In this document: piece by piece, positions 14,346 to 21,803 of the stretch
Layout: the number at the start of each line of letters is the position of its first letter
Numbering within the stretch: the stretch's first letter is position 1
Origin: Kiritimatiellia bacterium
GTDB taxonomy: Bacteria; Verrucomicrobiota; Kiritimatiellia; RFP12; UBA1067
Assembly: GCA_017648225.1 (NCBI GenBank)
Contig: JAGCJE010000222.1
Span: 1-24,815 of the forward strand
Direction of reading: 5' to 3'
Length of the DNA: 24,815 nt
The notes under the pieces: model-generated
What the model was told of the DNA's origin: nothing
What the model saw: the letters and a program-made list of their open reading frames with translations, nothing else
Databases searched by the model: none
Made by a program: the position numbers and the translations under genes

Positions 14346-16012
14346 CTCTACGGTCTAAATCATCTGGCGAAGGAAGTTCCGGCTTGATCTGGCTGGCGAT
14401 TGTGATTTCCCTTCTTATTCACGCAAGCGGAATGCTATTCATGCGTCCGCAGACGATGACGGAGATTTTCGGTTCCGGTGAAAGTTCCCGTTCGCGTAAG
14501 CCGATGAGGGTAAGCGACCGTCCCAATCGGGAGGACGCCGTAAGACTCGAGGTTGTTCCTGACGTCAACGCCAAGGTTGATTTTCCGCGCGCCGAAAACG
14601 ATGCCGTACTTCCAGAGGTCGACTCGTCCCTAAGCCCGTTGGCGGATTCGCATGAACTTTCCCTGGGCGTCAAGGATGAGCTTGAGCGTATAGACATACC
14701 GAAAATGATTTCTGATCCCTCCGAAATCATCTCTCGGCCTATAGTTGACGACAGATCCGTCCAGCCGTCTTCGGTCTCTCCGATTGCGCCGGATTCCGAT
14801 CCCGGATTCGGCAGAGCGCCGCACGTGGCGGCTTCCAGATTGGATGAGGGTTCTTCGCCCCTTGTTCAGGTTTCCGTCCCCGAGGTTGAGACGCCTTCAG
14901 TCAACGTGTCATCGCCGCCGGTGAAAGACGGCGCCTCCGAACTTTTCGAGAGAACGGAAAATCTCGATCTGCCCGGCGAGATCAAGCAGCCTTTTGTGCC
15001 TAGGAAAGAAGTCATGGCCGAAGTCGACGAGAAAATCGTGGAGTCTGAAAAATCGGCCGTACGCGCGTTGCTTGCCGTTAAAGACGCCAGAGATCTGAAG
15101 ACATTCGTGAATGTTGCCGCTTCGTCCGCCACCCGCGGCGAATGGACGTATTTTAAAGTCAGCCTCATGCCCCGATCAGATCTGAAAATCGTTCCGAAAG
15201 ACGTTGTGATTCTTTTTGACGCGTCGGGATCGATAACGGAAGAGAGGCTTAAAAGCTGCCGCGAAAACGCCAGAATCATTCTGCGTTCGTGCATGAATAC
15301 GAACGATAGGTTCAATCTTGTCGCTTTCAGGGACGATTTTGAGTACGCCTTCTCGACATGGCAGAACGTCAACGCAGGAAGCATTGCGGCGGCTGAACGC
15401 TGGATGCGCTCTTTGGCGGCCCACGGAAGGACAGATGTTTTCGCCTCCGTCGCGTCAGTTTTGAAACTCCCGCGCGATCCGAAGCGTCCTCTGATCGCGC
15501 TTGTCGTAACCGACGGTATAGCCAACAAGGGCGTCAGCGAGACTTCAAAAATCCTTTCTCGTTTCACAAGGCTTAACGACGGCTTGATTTCAGTCTACAT
15601 GTACGGCGTTAAAGACGAGTCGAACAGAGAATTGATCAACGTTCTGACCCGAGGGAATCGTGGCGAGAGCTTCATCTATGAAGGCCGCAGGAAATATGCC
15701 GGACGCGATCTTGAGCCGTTTAGCGACAGATTCCGCGACCCTGTGCTGAGCGATCTCAGAGTTATATTCACATCCGATTCGAAAGTCGAGGCATATCCCG
15801 CGCTTTTGAAAAATCTCTACAGGGGAGATATCGTGGATATCGTAGGTCGGGTTCCGAAAGGTACGAGAGAAGTCGCATTTTCGCTGAAGGGGCTCAGCGG
15901 AGAAACGGCATACGAAGGATTTTTCAGATTCGTTCTTTCCGAGGCGCCTTTTAACGCTGCCGTTCCAGACCTTTGGACTTCTGAAAAAGCCATTGACTCC
16001 AGACTCCGGTAA
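14342..16012 (+). CDS. TonB-like membrane anchor fused to a von Willebrand A domain
   Basis: A 556-residue protein. A short basic start is followed by one membrane helix (about 15-34) containing Ser23-x3-His27 (ISLLIHASG), the same S-x3-H spacing that TonB uses in its anchor to work with ExbB/ExbD. Residues about 40-265 are an acidic, Pro/Ser-rich spacer suited to crossing the periplasm. A vWA domain (about 288-460) has a full MIDAS metal site: Asp293-x-Ser295-x-Ser297, Thr364 and Asp391. A beta domain follows (about 480-535). The end reads PDLWTSEKAIDSRL, like the LWA...I..L helix after the vWA domain of inter-alpha-trypsin-inhibitor-like proteins. No TonB C-terminal domain is present. I infer an ExbBD-driven vWA protein. 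The target is unknown. Confidence 0.85.
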   Translation: MTLRSKSSGEGSSGLIWLAIVISLLIHASGMLFMRPQTMTEIFGSGESSRSRKPMRVSDRPNREDAVRLEVVPDVNAKVDFPRAENDAVLPEVDSSLSPLADSHELSLGVKDELERIDIPKMISDPSEIISRPIVDDRSVQPSSVSPIAPDSDPGFGRAPHVAASRLDEGSSPLVQVSVPEVETPSVNVSSPPVKDGASELFERTENLDLPGEIKQPFVPRKEVMAEVDEKIVESEKSAVRALLAVKDARDLKTFVNVAASSATRGEWTYFKVSLMPRSDLKIVPKDVVILFDASGSITEERLKSCRENARIILRSCMNTNDRFNLVAFRDDFEYAFSTWQNVNAGSIAAAERWMRSLAAHGRTDVFASVASVLKLPRDPKRPLIALVVTDGIANKGVSETSKILSRFTRLNDGLISVYMYGVKDESNRELINVLTRGNRGESFIYEGRRKYAGRDLEPFSDRFRDPVLSDLRVIFTSDSKVEAYPALLKNLYRGDIVDIVGRVPKGTREVAFSLKGLSGETAYEGFFRFVLSEAPFNAAVPDLWTSEKAIDSRLR

Positions 16013-16041
16013 AGTCTGCGGGATGCGCTTTTTGTGCCGAT

Positions 16042-16060
16042 TTTTGATATAATACCCTTA
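16042..16060 (+). promoter_or_regulatory. nadE promoter, extended -10, predicted leaderless start
   Basis: The 13-mer TTTTGATATAATA (16042-16054) holds TATAAT at 16048-16053. Six bases (ACCCTT) separate it from the ATG at 16060, which places the expected +1 on the A of the start codon. No -35 match is evident and no Shine-Dalgarno is possible. A small 6-bp hairpin (16000-16005 with 16013-16018) straddles the stop of the preceding gene and may weakly end its transcript. Confidence 0.75.
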
Positions 16061-17946
16061 TGAAAGATTTTACTAGAGTTTCGGCGGCGGTGCCGCCCGT
16101 AAAGATCGCCGATTGCGTGGTTAACGAGGCTGTTATCGAGGATTTTTTCTCCCGAGCCGTCGAGAAAGGCGCTGAAGCCGTAGTATTCCCCGAATTATGC
16201 CTGACGGGTGCGACCTGCGGCGATATTTTCCTTTCTCCGGCTCTCCTGGATTCGGCCTTAAAGGCGCTTGAAAAATTTGCATCTTCCACGGCTCACTCTC
16301 CCGGTGTCGTTGCCGTCATCGGTCTTCCCTTGAGAGCCGGAGGCCGCGTTTACGATTGCGCCGCTGTCGTCGAGAGCGGCTCGGTCAAGGGTTTCGTCCC
16401 TAAAAGCGTCGTCGATCCTTCAACCGACGGCAGGTGGTTCGCTCCGGCCTCAACTGCGACATCAGTTAAAACTGTTGAATTCTCAGGCTCTGAAATACCT
16501 TTCGGTACGGATCTTATTTTCACATCGGGCAATGTTTCGTACGCCGTCGAGATAGGTTCAGATTCCGTATCGCCTATCGCGCCCGCGGTGAATCTGGCGC
16601 TTGCTGGAGCCGATATAATTCTCAGTCCGTCGGCGGCGCCTGAAACAGCCGCGCGTCATGATCACCGCCTTGAGGCGATCCGCTCGCGCTCGGATATTCT
16701 TAATGCCGGTTATGTCTATGCCGGCGCAGGCGCGGGCGAATCGTCGACCGACTATGTTTTTTCAGGTCCTGCGGTCATCGCCGAAAACGGCGCGATTCTC
16801 GCGGACGGCGAGCGTTTTGATCGCGACGGCTCCATCGCATCGGCAGATATCGATGTCGGATTTATTGAATTTGAACGCTCGCGTAATCCGTTGTTCAAAA
16901 CAGTCGGACCTCAAGCGATCCGCCGCGTGGCGCTAGCAGAACGTTTTGTCGTAGGCGGCGACGATCTTTTAAGAGATGTCGATCCCGCTCCTTTTGTACC
17001 GTCCGATCCCGCCGCGCTCGACAGGCGCGTGAGCGAAGTTCTAGAAATTCAGTCGTCGGCTCTTGCTACACGCCTTAAAGCCATCCGCTGCAAAAAGATC
17101 ATTCTCGGAATTTCTGGAGGGCTCGATTCGGCGCTTGCGCTCATCGTGGCGGTCGAGACGTTCAAGAAACTCGGCTACGACACGAAAGACATTCTTGCGT
17201 TGACGATGCCCGGGTTCGGGACCACCGGCCGCACGAAGGGGAACGCCGAGAAACTTTGCGAAGGTTTCGGCGTGACGCTCGAGACGGTCGACATCACCGC
17301 CTCCGTAAAAAGTCATTTCAACGACATCGGTCACGACGAAAGCGTTCAAGACATAACCTACGAGAACGCCCAGGCCCGCGCACGCACATTCATTCTGATG
17401 GACAAGGCCAATCAGACCGGCGCGCTTCTGATCGGTACGGGAGATCTTTCGGAACTCGCTCTCGGCTGGTGCACGTATAACGGCGACCACATGAGCATGT
17501 ACGGCGTCAACGCGGGCGTTCCGAAAACGCTTGTGAAGGCGATCGTCGGACATTATGCGCTTTCCAACCCCGCCGTTCGCGACGCGCTCACCGATATCGT
17601 GGCGACCCCCGTATCCCCGGAGCTTCTGCCCGCGTCCGACGACGGAACGATAGCGCAGATCACCGAAGACAAGGTCGGTCCGTACGAACTTCACGATTTC
17701 TTCATTTATCATTTCCTGCGGCGCGGCGCGACGAAGCGTAAAATCCTTTTCCTTGCGGTGAAAGCGTTCGCAGGGAAGTACGATAAAGTTACCGTGGAGA
17801 AGTGGCTTGAGATTTTCTTCAGGCGTTTTCTGACCCAGCAGTTTAAACGCAGTTCGATGCCCGATGCTCCCGCCGTTGGGTCGGTTGGTCTTTCTCCGCG
17901 CGGTGCCTGGGCTATGCCGAGCGATATGGGATTTGTGGAATTATGA
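16060..17946 (+). CDS. nadE: NAD+ synthetase with a cysteine-less glutaminase domain
   Basis: NadE amidates deamido-NAD+ to NAD+ using ATP. The 628-residue length and layout are those of the glutamine-dependent type: nitrilase-like glutaminase at about 7-270 and synthetase at about 320-620. In the glutaminase domain the triad members Glu45 (VFPELCLTG) and Lys115 (VPKS) are present, but the expected Cys position reads VEIGSDSVSP, with Gly166 where relatives have VEICED-type sequence; codon GGT is one base from TGT. The synthetase half is intact: SGGLDS (352-357), the MPGFGTTGRTK loop, GTGDLSELALGWCTYNGDHM and SPELLP. I infer that it may use free ammonia or ammonia from a separate glutaminase. 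The start is fixed by family alignment and the promoter. It overlaps the next gene by ATGA. Confidence 0.9.
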   Translation: MKDFTRVSAAVPPVKIADCVVNEAVIEDFFSRAVEKGAEAVVFPELCLTGATCGDIFLSPALLDSALKALEKFASSTAHSPGVVAVIGLPLRAGGRVYDCAAVVESGSVKGFVPKSVVDPSTDGRWFAPASTATSVKTVEFSGSEIPFGTDLIFTSGNVSYAVEIGSDSVSPIAPAVNLALAGADIILSPSAAPETAARHDHRLEAIRSRSDILNAGYVYAGAGAGESSTDYVFSGPAVIAENGAILADGERFDRDGSIASADIDVGFIEFERSRNPLFKTVGPQAIRRVALAERFVVGGDDLLRDVDPAPFVPSDPAALDRRVSEVLEIQSSALATRLKAIRCKKIILGISGGLDSALALIVAVETFKKLGYDTKDILALTMPGFGTTGRTKGNAEKLCEGFGVTLETVDITASVKSHFNDIGHDESVQDITYENAQARARTFILMDKANQTGALLIGTGDLSELALGWCTYNGDHMSMYGVNAGVPKTLVKAIVGHYALSNPAVRDALTDIVATPVSPELLPASDDGTIAQITEDKVGPYELHDFFIYHFLRRGATKRKILFLAVKAFAGKYDKVTVEKWLEIFFRRFLTQQFKRSSMPDAPAVGSVGLSPRGAWAMPSDMGFVEL

Positions 17947-19160
17947 TATCATCGATTTACATCGCCAAGTCCGTTTACGGAGGTGACGGTCTCGGCCGGC
18001 TCGGCGACGGACGCGTGGTTTTTGTTCCGGGTGCTTTCGCCGGCGAGCAGGTTAAGGCTGAGATTGTTCAGGAAAAGAAAAGTTTCGTAAAGGCGCGTCT
18101 CGTCGAAATAGAGGAAGCCTCTCGGGAACGTACGGGAACGCTTGAGCCTCCGATACCAGGCGCCGTTTACTGGAACCTGAGCGTGAAGGGCGAGAAGGCT
18201 GTGAAGAGCGCGCAACTTGCGGAATTTTTCGATCGCAATCGCATCGCGCTTCCGACTGGCTGCGATCTTTCGGAAAGCTCTTCCGATACGTCCGAGAGCG
18301 CGTCGCTTAATTACCGCAACAAGGTGGTTTATCATTTTTCGGGCGATTTTTCTCAACGTGTTTTAGGGTATCGCGAAGAGCCATCCCATAAAATCGTCGA
18401 TATAACCGAAGATCCGCTCGCACGTCCGGAAATAAACGCGAAGCTGCCTGAGATCCGCGATAACGTCTTCAGGCTTCTTTCTACCGGACCGAAAGCCGTC
18501 AGGCAGTCCGTCCGGGATAAAGAGAACGTCACGATCCGGTTCTCAAAGCGTTCCGGCGTCGTGTGGTGGATGGGGAATGCGCCGGACAACGTTACGATTA
18601 AGGAAGAGACGGCCGGAAAGGTTTTTGAAGTCCCGTCCGACGGTTTTTATCAGGTCAATCCCGGCATAGGCGACGATCTCGTTAAGGCCGTCGTTAAAAA
18701 ATTCCGCGCTTCTCCGACGAAGGAGGTCGTCGATCTTTATTGCGGCGTCGGAGTTTTTGGCCTCTCAATGGAGCCGGAGCGTCTGACGGGAATCGAGTCG
18801 GGCCGCCGTGCGATCGATTTCGCCCGTCGAAACGCCGCCGCCCAGGGACGCGGCGACGCGCGTTTTCATGTCGGTTTCGTAGGGCGGGATATCCGCCGAC
18901 TTAAGATTACGCCAGAAACCACGGTTGTAGTCGATCCTCCCCGCGGAGGGATGGAGTTCGCCGCGGTGCAGGCGCTCGCGAAATCCGAGGCTCAAAGGAT
19001 ATTTTACGTAAGCTGCGATCCCGCCACGCTGATGCGCGACCTTAAGCAGCTTTCCCGCGCGTACGAGGTCGAGGATGTCAAATGGTTCAACATGTTCCCT
19101 CGTACGGCCCGTTTCGAAACTCTCGTTGTGCTCAAAAAACCAAATGCTCGCTTGTCATGA
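17943..19160 (+). CDS. RNA 5-methyluridine methyltransferase-like protein (TrmA/RlmD family)
   Basis: Family members use SAM to methylate C5 of uridine in tRNA or 23S rRNA. At 405 residues it has a TRAM-like beta barrel at about 1-60 (YGGDGLGRL.DGRVVFVPGAFAGE), a central domain, and a C-terminal SAM-binding fold with DLYCGVGVFGL, the VVDPPRGGM motif and the catalytic nucleophile Cys358 in YVSCDPATLMRDL. Two oddities: the Cys residues that bind a 4Fe-4S cluster in RlmD are absent (the region reads PGAVYWNLSVKGEKAVK), and the C-terminal FPxTxHxE motif reads FPRTARFE, with Arg where His is usual. The substrate (tRNA U54 or rRNA) cannot be decided. It is coupled to nadE by a 4-bp overlap. Confidence 0.85.
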   Translation: MISSIYIAKSVYGGDGLGRLGDGRVVFVPGAFAGEQVKAEIVQEKKSFVKARLVEIEEASRERTGTLEPPIPGAVYWNLSVKGEKAVKSAQLAEFFDRNRIALPTGCDLSESSSDTSESASLNYRNKVVYHFSGDFSQRVLGYREEPSHKIVDITEDPLARPEINAKLPEIRDNVFRLLSTGPKAVRQSVRDKENVTIRFSKRSGVVWWMGNAPDNVTIKEETAGKVFEVPSDGFYQVNPGIGDDLVKAVVKKFRASPTKEVVDLYCGVGVFGLSMEPERLTGIESGRRAIDFARRNAAAQGRGDARFHVGFVGRDIRRLKITPETTVVVDPPRGGMEFAAVQALAKSEAQRIFYVSCDPATLMRDLKQLSRAYEVEDVKWFNMFPRTARFETLVVLKKPNARLS

Positions 19161-19188
19161 GTAGAGGAAGTGTGGTATAATATACCGA
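19152..19188 (+). promoter_or_regulatory. secG promoter with -35 and extended -10
   Basis: TTGTCA (19152-19157, five of six matches to TTGACA) is 18 bp from TATAAT (19176-19181), which carries TG two bases upstream. It overlaps the end of the methyltransferase gene. Expected +1 is near 19188, giving a leader of about 25 nt with AAAGGTGG (19197-19204) as ribosome site. Confidence 0.8.
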
Positions 19189-19212
19189 ATATCACGAAAG
19201 GTGGATTAAAAG

Positions 19213-19449
19213 ATGGAATTCGTTAAAGTTCTTCTGTATGTTGTTGAAGTAGTCGTCTGCTTGCTTCTCGGTCTGGTCGTAATGATCCAAAAGCCGAAAG
19301 AGGGCGGTCTTGGCGGAGCTTTCGGCGGTGGCGCTCTTGAAGGGGCCCTCGGTGCTGATGCCGGCAATGTTCTTATCAAGGCGACCGCCGTTCTCGGAAC
19401 GATATTCCTGATCAACACGATTGTGTTGGTTAAAATTACGTCGACGTGA
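19213..19449 (+). CDS. secG: Protein translocase subunit SecG
   Basis: SecG is a small non-essential part of the SecYEG channel that helps SecA-driven export across the inner membrane. The 78-residue protein has two membrane helices (about 4-24 and 56-76) joined by the diagnostic loop MIQKPKEGGLGGAFGGG (24-40). A clear ribosome site, AAAGGTGG, sits 8 nt before ATG. The end overlaps the next gene by GTGA. The presence of a giant signal-peptide protein and two exported oxidoreductases nearby is consistent with heavy export traffic but does not imply linkage. Confidence 0.93.
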   Translation: MEFVKVLLYVVEVVVCLLLGLVVMIQKPKEGGLGGAFGGGALEGALGADAGNVLIKATAVLGTIFLINTIVLVKITST

Positions 19450-20489
19450 AGGTTCTGGTTACCGGCGGCTCGGGATTTCTCGGGATAAATCTCATCCGTT
19501 TTCTGCGTGCGCAGGGAGTGGATGAGATTCGTGTATTGGATATAGCCGATTTTGAATATCCTGAGAAGAACGAGCCATGGCTTAAGTTCACGCTGGGCGA
19601 TGTACGCGACATTCCTGCCGTAGAGAAGGTGACCGAAGGGTGCGATATCGTCGTTCACTGCGCGGCGGCTTTGCCGCTTTATTCTAAAGAAGATATTTTT
19701 ACGACCGAGGTCGACGGTTGCCGCAACGTTCTTAACGCGGCGAGGAAGTTCAATCTCGACCGTATGATTCAGATATCCTCGACCGCCGTTTACGGCGTTC
19801 CTAAAAAACATCCGATTTACGAGACTGATCCTCTTGTTGGCGTCGGGCCTTACGGCCAGGCTAAAATAGATGCTGAAAATATCTGTCGTGAGGCGATAAA
19901 GGAGGGGTATCCCGTTTCGATTATCCGTCCGAAGAGTTTCGTCGGACCCGAGCGTCTGGGGGTGTTCGCGCTTTTCTACGACTGGGCGTATACTGGCCAC
20001 GGTTTTCCGATGATCGGCAGCGGCAACAACCGTTACCAGCTTATGGATGTTGACGATCTTGATCATGCGATCTGGAACGCGATGACCTATCCTAAAGACG
20101 TCGTTGCAACCGAGTTCAATATCGGAGCTAAAGAATTTACGACGATGAAAGAGGATTATCAGGCTGTTCTCGACCGTGCCGGACACGGTAAGAAGATTAA
20201 GGGAATGCCCGTCAAGCCGATTGTCTTTATTTTGAGAATTCTCGAGAAACTTCATCTTTCGCCGCTTTATCCGTGGGTATACGAAACGGCAATGACCGAT
20301 TCGTTCGTGTCGATTGAGAAGGCCGAGAAACTTCTCGGCTATAAGCCGAAATACTCCAATAAAGACGCTCTGATAAGAAATTACGAATGGTACATTGAAC
20401 ACCTTGATGAATTTAAGGGCAAGAGCGGGGTAAGCCACCGCGTTCCCTGGAAGCAAGGTCTTCTTGCGTGTGCGAAATGGTTTTTTTAG
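19446..20489 (+). CDS. NAD-dependent epimerase/dehydratase, extended SDR family
   Basis: Extended short-chain dehydrogenases act on nucleotide sugars or steroid/isoprenoid-like alcohols. The 347-residue protein shows the NAD-binding G7-x-x-G10-x-x-G13 (TGGSGFLG), an Asp after the second strand (LDIAD), the DVRD segment, and the catalytic set S111-S112-T113 with Tyr136-x3-Lys140 (YGQAK). The product cannot be named; UDP-sugar epimerase or 3-beta-hydroxysteroid-type dehydrogenase are the main options. The C-terminal tail (VPWKQGLLACAKWFF) is amphipathic and could touch the membrane. The start codon is GTG at 19446, overlapping the secG stop by 4 bp, so it depends on secG translation. The stop is TAG after a TTT TTT run. 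Confidence 0.85.
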   Translation: MKVLVTGGSGFLGINLIRFLRAQGVDEIRVLDIADFEYPEKNEPWLKFTLGDVRDIPAVEKVTEGCDIVVHCAAALPLYSKEDIFTTEVDGCRNVLNAARKFNLDRMIQISSTAVYGVPKKHPIYETDPLVGVGPYGQAKIDAENICREAIKEGYPVSIIRPKSFVGPERLGVFALFYDWAYTGHGFPMIGSGNNRYQLMDVDDLDHAIWNAMTYPKDVVATEFNIGAKEFTTMKEDYQAVLDRAGHGKKIKGMPVKPIVFILRILEKLHLSPLYPWVYETAMTDSFVSIEKAEKLLGYKPKYSNKDALIRNYEWYIEHLDEFKGKSGVSHRVPWKQGLLACAKWFF

Positions 20490-20493
20490 GTAG

Positions 20494-20535
20494 ACGTTAG
20501 TGGTTAGTCATTAGTCATCAGTGGCTGGTCGTCAG
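20494..20535. repeat. Six degenerate tandem heptamers between the epimerase and LUD genes
   Basis: Read in sevens, the DNA is ACGTTAG, TGGTTAG, TCATTAG, TCATCAG, TGGCTGG, TCGTCAG. Five of six units end in AG preceded by T or C, and all share the frame T[G/C][G/A][T/C][T/C][A/G]G or nearly so. It looks like a decayed short tandem repeat, of the kind known as STRR heptamers in cyanobacteria. It lies just upstream of the LUD-gene ribosome site and contains stop codons in the reading frames. Confidence 0.6.
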
Positions 20536-20552
20536 CATGTGAGGTGTAAAAT

Positions 20553-21128
20553 ATGTCAGCTGAAATTTGTCAGAAACTTGTAGAGTCTTTAAAGAAACGT
20601 GGTTTTGAGGCTGAATACGCAGCTACACGCGAAGATGCCGTGAGTCTTGCGCTCGCTGAAGCCGTCGATGCAAAAAGCGTCGGCTGGGGCGGTAGTGAAA
20701 CCGTAAAAGAACTCGGTCTCAGGGAGGCTATCGCGGATGCCGGCAAGGAAATACGCGATCATCAGCTTGAGATGGATCTTTTTCTCCTCAGCGCGAACGC
20801 GGTTACGCTCGACGGGCGCATTGTCAATATTGACGGCCGCGGCAACCGTGTCGCCGCATCGATTGCGGGGCCTAAGCGCGTAGTTTATCTGATCGGACGC
20901 AACAAAATCGTCGATGGCGGTATCGACGCGGCGATAGACCGCATAAAGCGCTTTGCTTGCGCTCCGAACTGCCGCCGCCTCGGCAAGCGTACTCCATGTG
21001 CCGAAACGGGTGTTTGCGCCGACTGTGATTCGCCGGATAGAATTTGTAAAGTTACGGCGGTTTTCGACCGTAAGCCTACAGGCGTTTCCGCCAAGGTTAT
21101 TGTCATTGATGCCGATCTCGGCTATTGA
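20553..21128 (+). CDS. LUD-domain protein (LutC/YkgG-like) with Cys-rich end
   Basis: A 191-residue member of the LUD (DUF162) family, related to LutC of lactate-utilisation complexes. Landmarks are GWGGSETVKELG (44-55), SANAVTLDGRIVNIDGRGNRVAA (80-102) and GPKRVVYLIGRNKIV (106-120). The C-terminal part holds Cys at 136, 140, 149, 155, 158 and 165, including TPCAETGVCADCDSPDRIC, which could bind a metal or Fe-S centre. The lutA and lutB partners are not nearby, so a lactate role is not supported here; this short type is widespread in anaerobes with unknown substrate. GAGGTG (20541-20546) gives a good ribosome site. Confidence 0.85.
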   Translation: MSAEICQKLVESLKKRGFEAEYAATREDAVSLALAEAVDAKSVGWGGSETVKELGLREAIADAGKEIRDHQLEMDLFLLSANAVTLDGRIVNIDGRGNRVAASIAGPKRVVYLIGRNKIVDGGIDAAIDRIKRFACAPNCRRLGKRTPCAETGVCADCDSPDRICKVTAVFDRKPTGVSAKVIVIDADLGY

Positions 21129-21137
21129 TAACCGGCA

Positions 21138-21803
21138 ATGAGTTCGAAAAATTCGCGAAAACAGACGGGCGGCGAAGAGATCGCCAACACAATCACGCAT
21201 GTAGTCGGCTCCCATCTCGGTGCCGCCGCGTTGGCGCTTATGATGTGGTCCGCGGCAATGAGCGGCGCGCAGGTGGCGTGGAAGGTTACGAGCGGCGCGA
21301 TATTCGGGTTTTCCATTATTCTGATGTATTCCGTTTCGTCGGCATACCATGCAGTTGTCAACGAGAAGGCTAAGCAGGTTCTTCATGTTCTTGATCATAC
21401 CGCGATTTTCTTTTTGATAGCCGGAAGTTATACGCCGTTTTGTCTTGTGACGCTTCGTCCCGATCATCCCGCTCTGGCCTGGTCGATATTCGGTATCGAG
21501 TGGGGAGCGACTTTTCTTGGTATATTGTTTAAAATCAGGACGACGGGCAGGTTCAGATACATTTCGACTTTGGCGTATATCGTAATGGGATGGGCGGCGC
21601 TTATGGCTATCGTTCCGTTGGTCCGTCAACTCCAGGGGTTAGGTACCATGTGGCTTCTTACGGGCGGCGGTCTTTATACGCTTGGATGCGTTTTTTATCT
21701 GTGGAAGTCCATGAAGTTTTCGCACATGATCTGGCATCTTTTTGTGCTTGCCGGTACCGTCTGCCATTTCTTCTGCATTCTCTGGTATGTGATGGAGAAA
21801 TAA
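21138..21803 (+). CDS. trhA: Hemolysin III/TrhA family membrane protein
   Basis: A 221-residue, seven-helix protein of the PAQR/hemolysin III family. Diagnostic positions are ITHVVGSHLG near the N terminus, SSAYHAVV, LDHTAIFFLIAGSYTPF and the last His set in HMIWHLFVLAGTVCHFF. These Ser/Asp/His residues are thought to hold a metal in CREST-superfamily hydrolases. In bacteria TrhA proteins have been linked to membrane lipid balance rather than true haemolysis. It starts 9 nt after the LUD stop and ends in a one-base TAATG overlap with folK. The combination LUD-TrhA-FolK has no obvious functional logic. Confidence 0.9.
   Translation: MSSKNSRKQTGGEEIANTITHVVGSHLGAAALALMMWSAAMSGAQVAWKVTSGAIFGFSIILMYSVSSAYHAVVNEKAKQVLHVLDHTAIFFLIAGSYTPFCLVTLRPDHPALAWSIFGIEWGATFLGILFKIRTTGRFRYISTLAYIVMGWAALMAIVPLVRQLQGLGTMWLLTGGGLYTLGCVFYLWKSMKFSHMIWHLFVLAGTVCHFFCILWYVMEK

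Noticed and set aside
19206..20456. - strand frame covering secG and the epimerase gene
   Set aside because: It spans two real + strand genes and their junction; composition is that of a shadow frame.
20494..20535. CRISPR-like array
   Set aside because: Units are 7 bp with no spacers and no cas genes are present.
21590..21802. Upstream extension of folK inside trhA
   Set aside because: The HPPK domain begins exactly at ATG 21803 with GGAG upstream; the extension has no family similarity.
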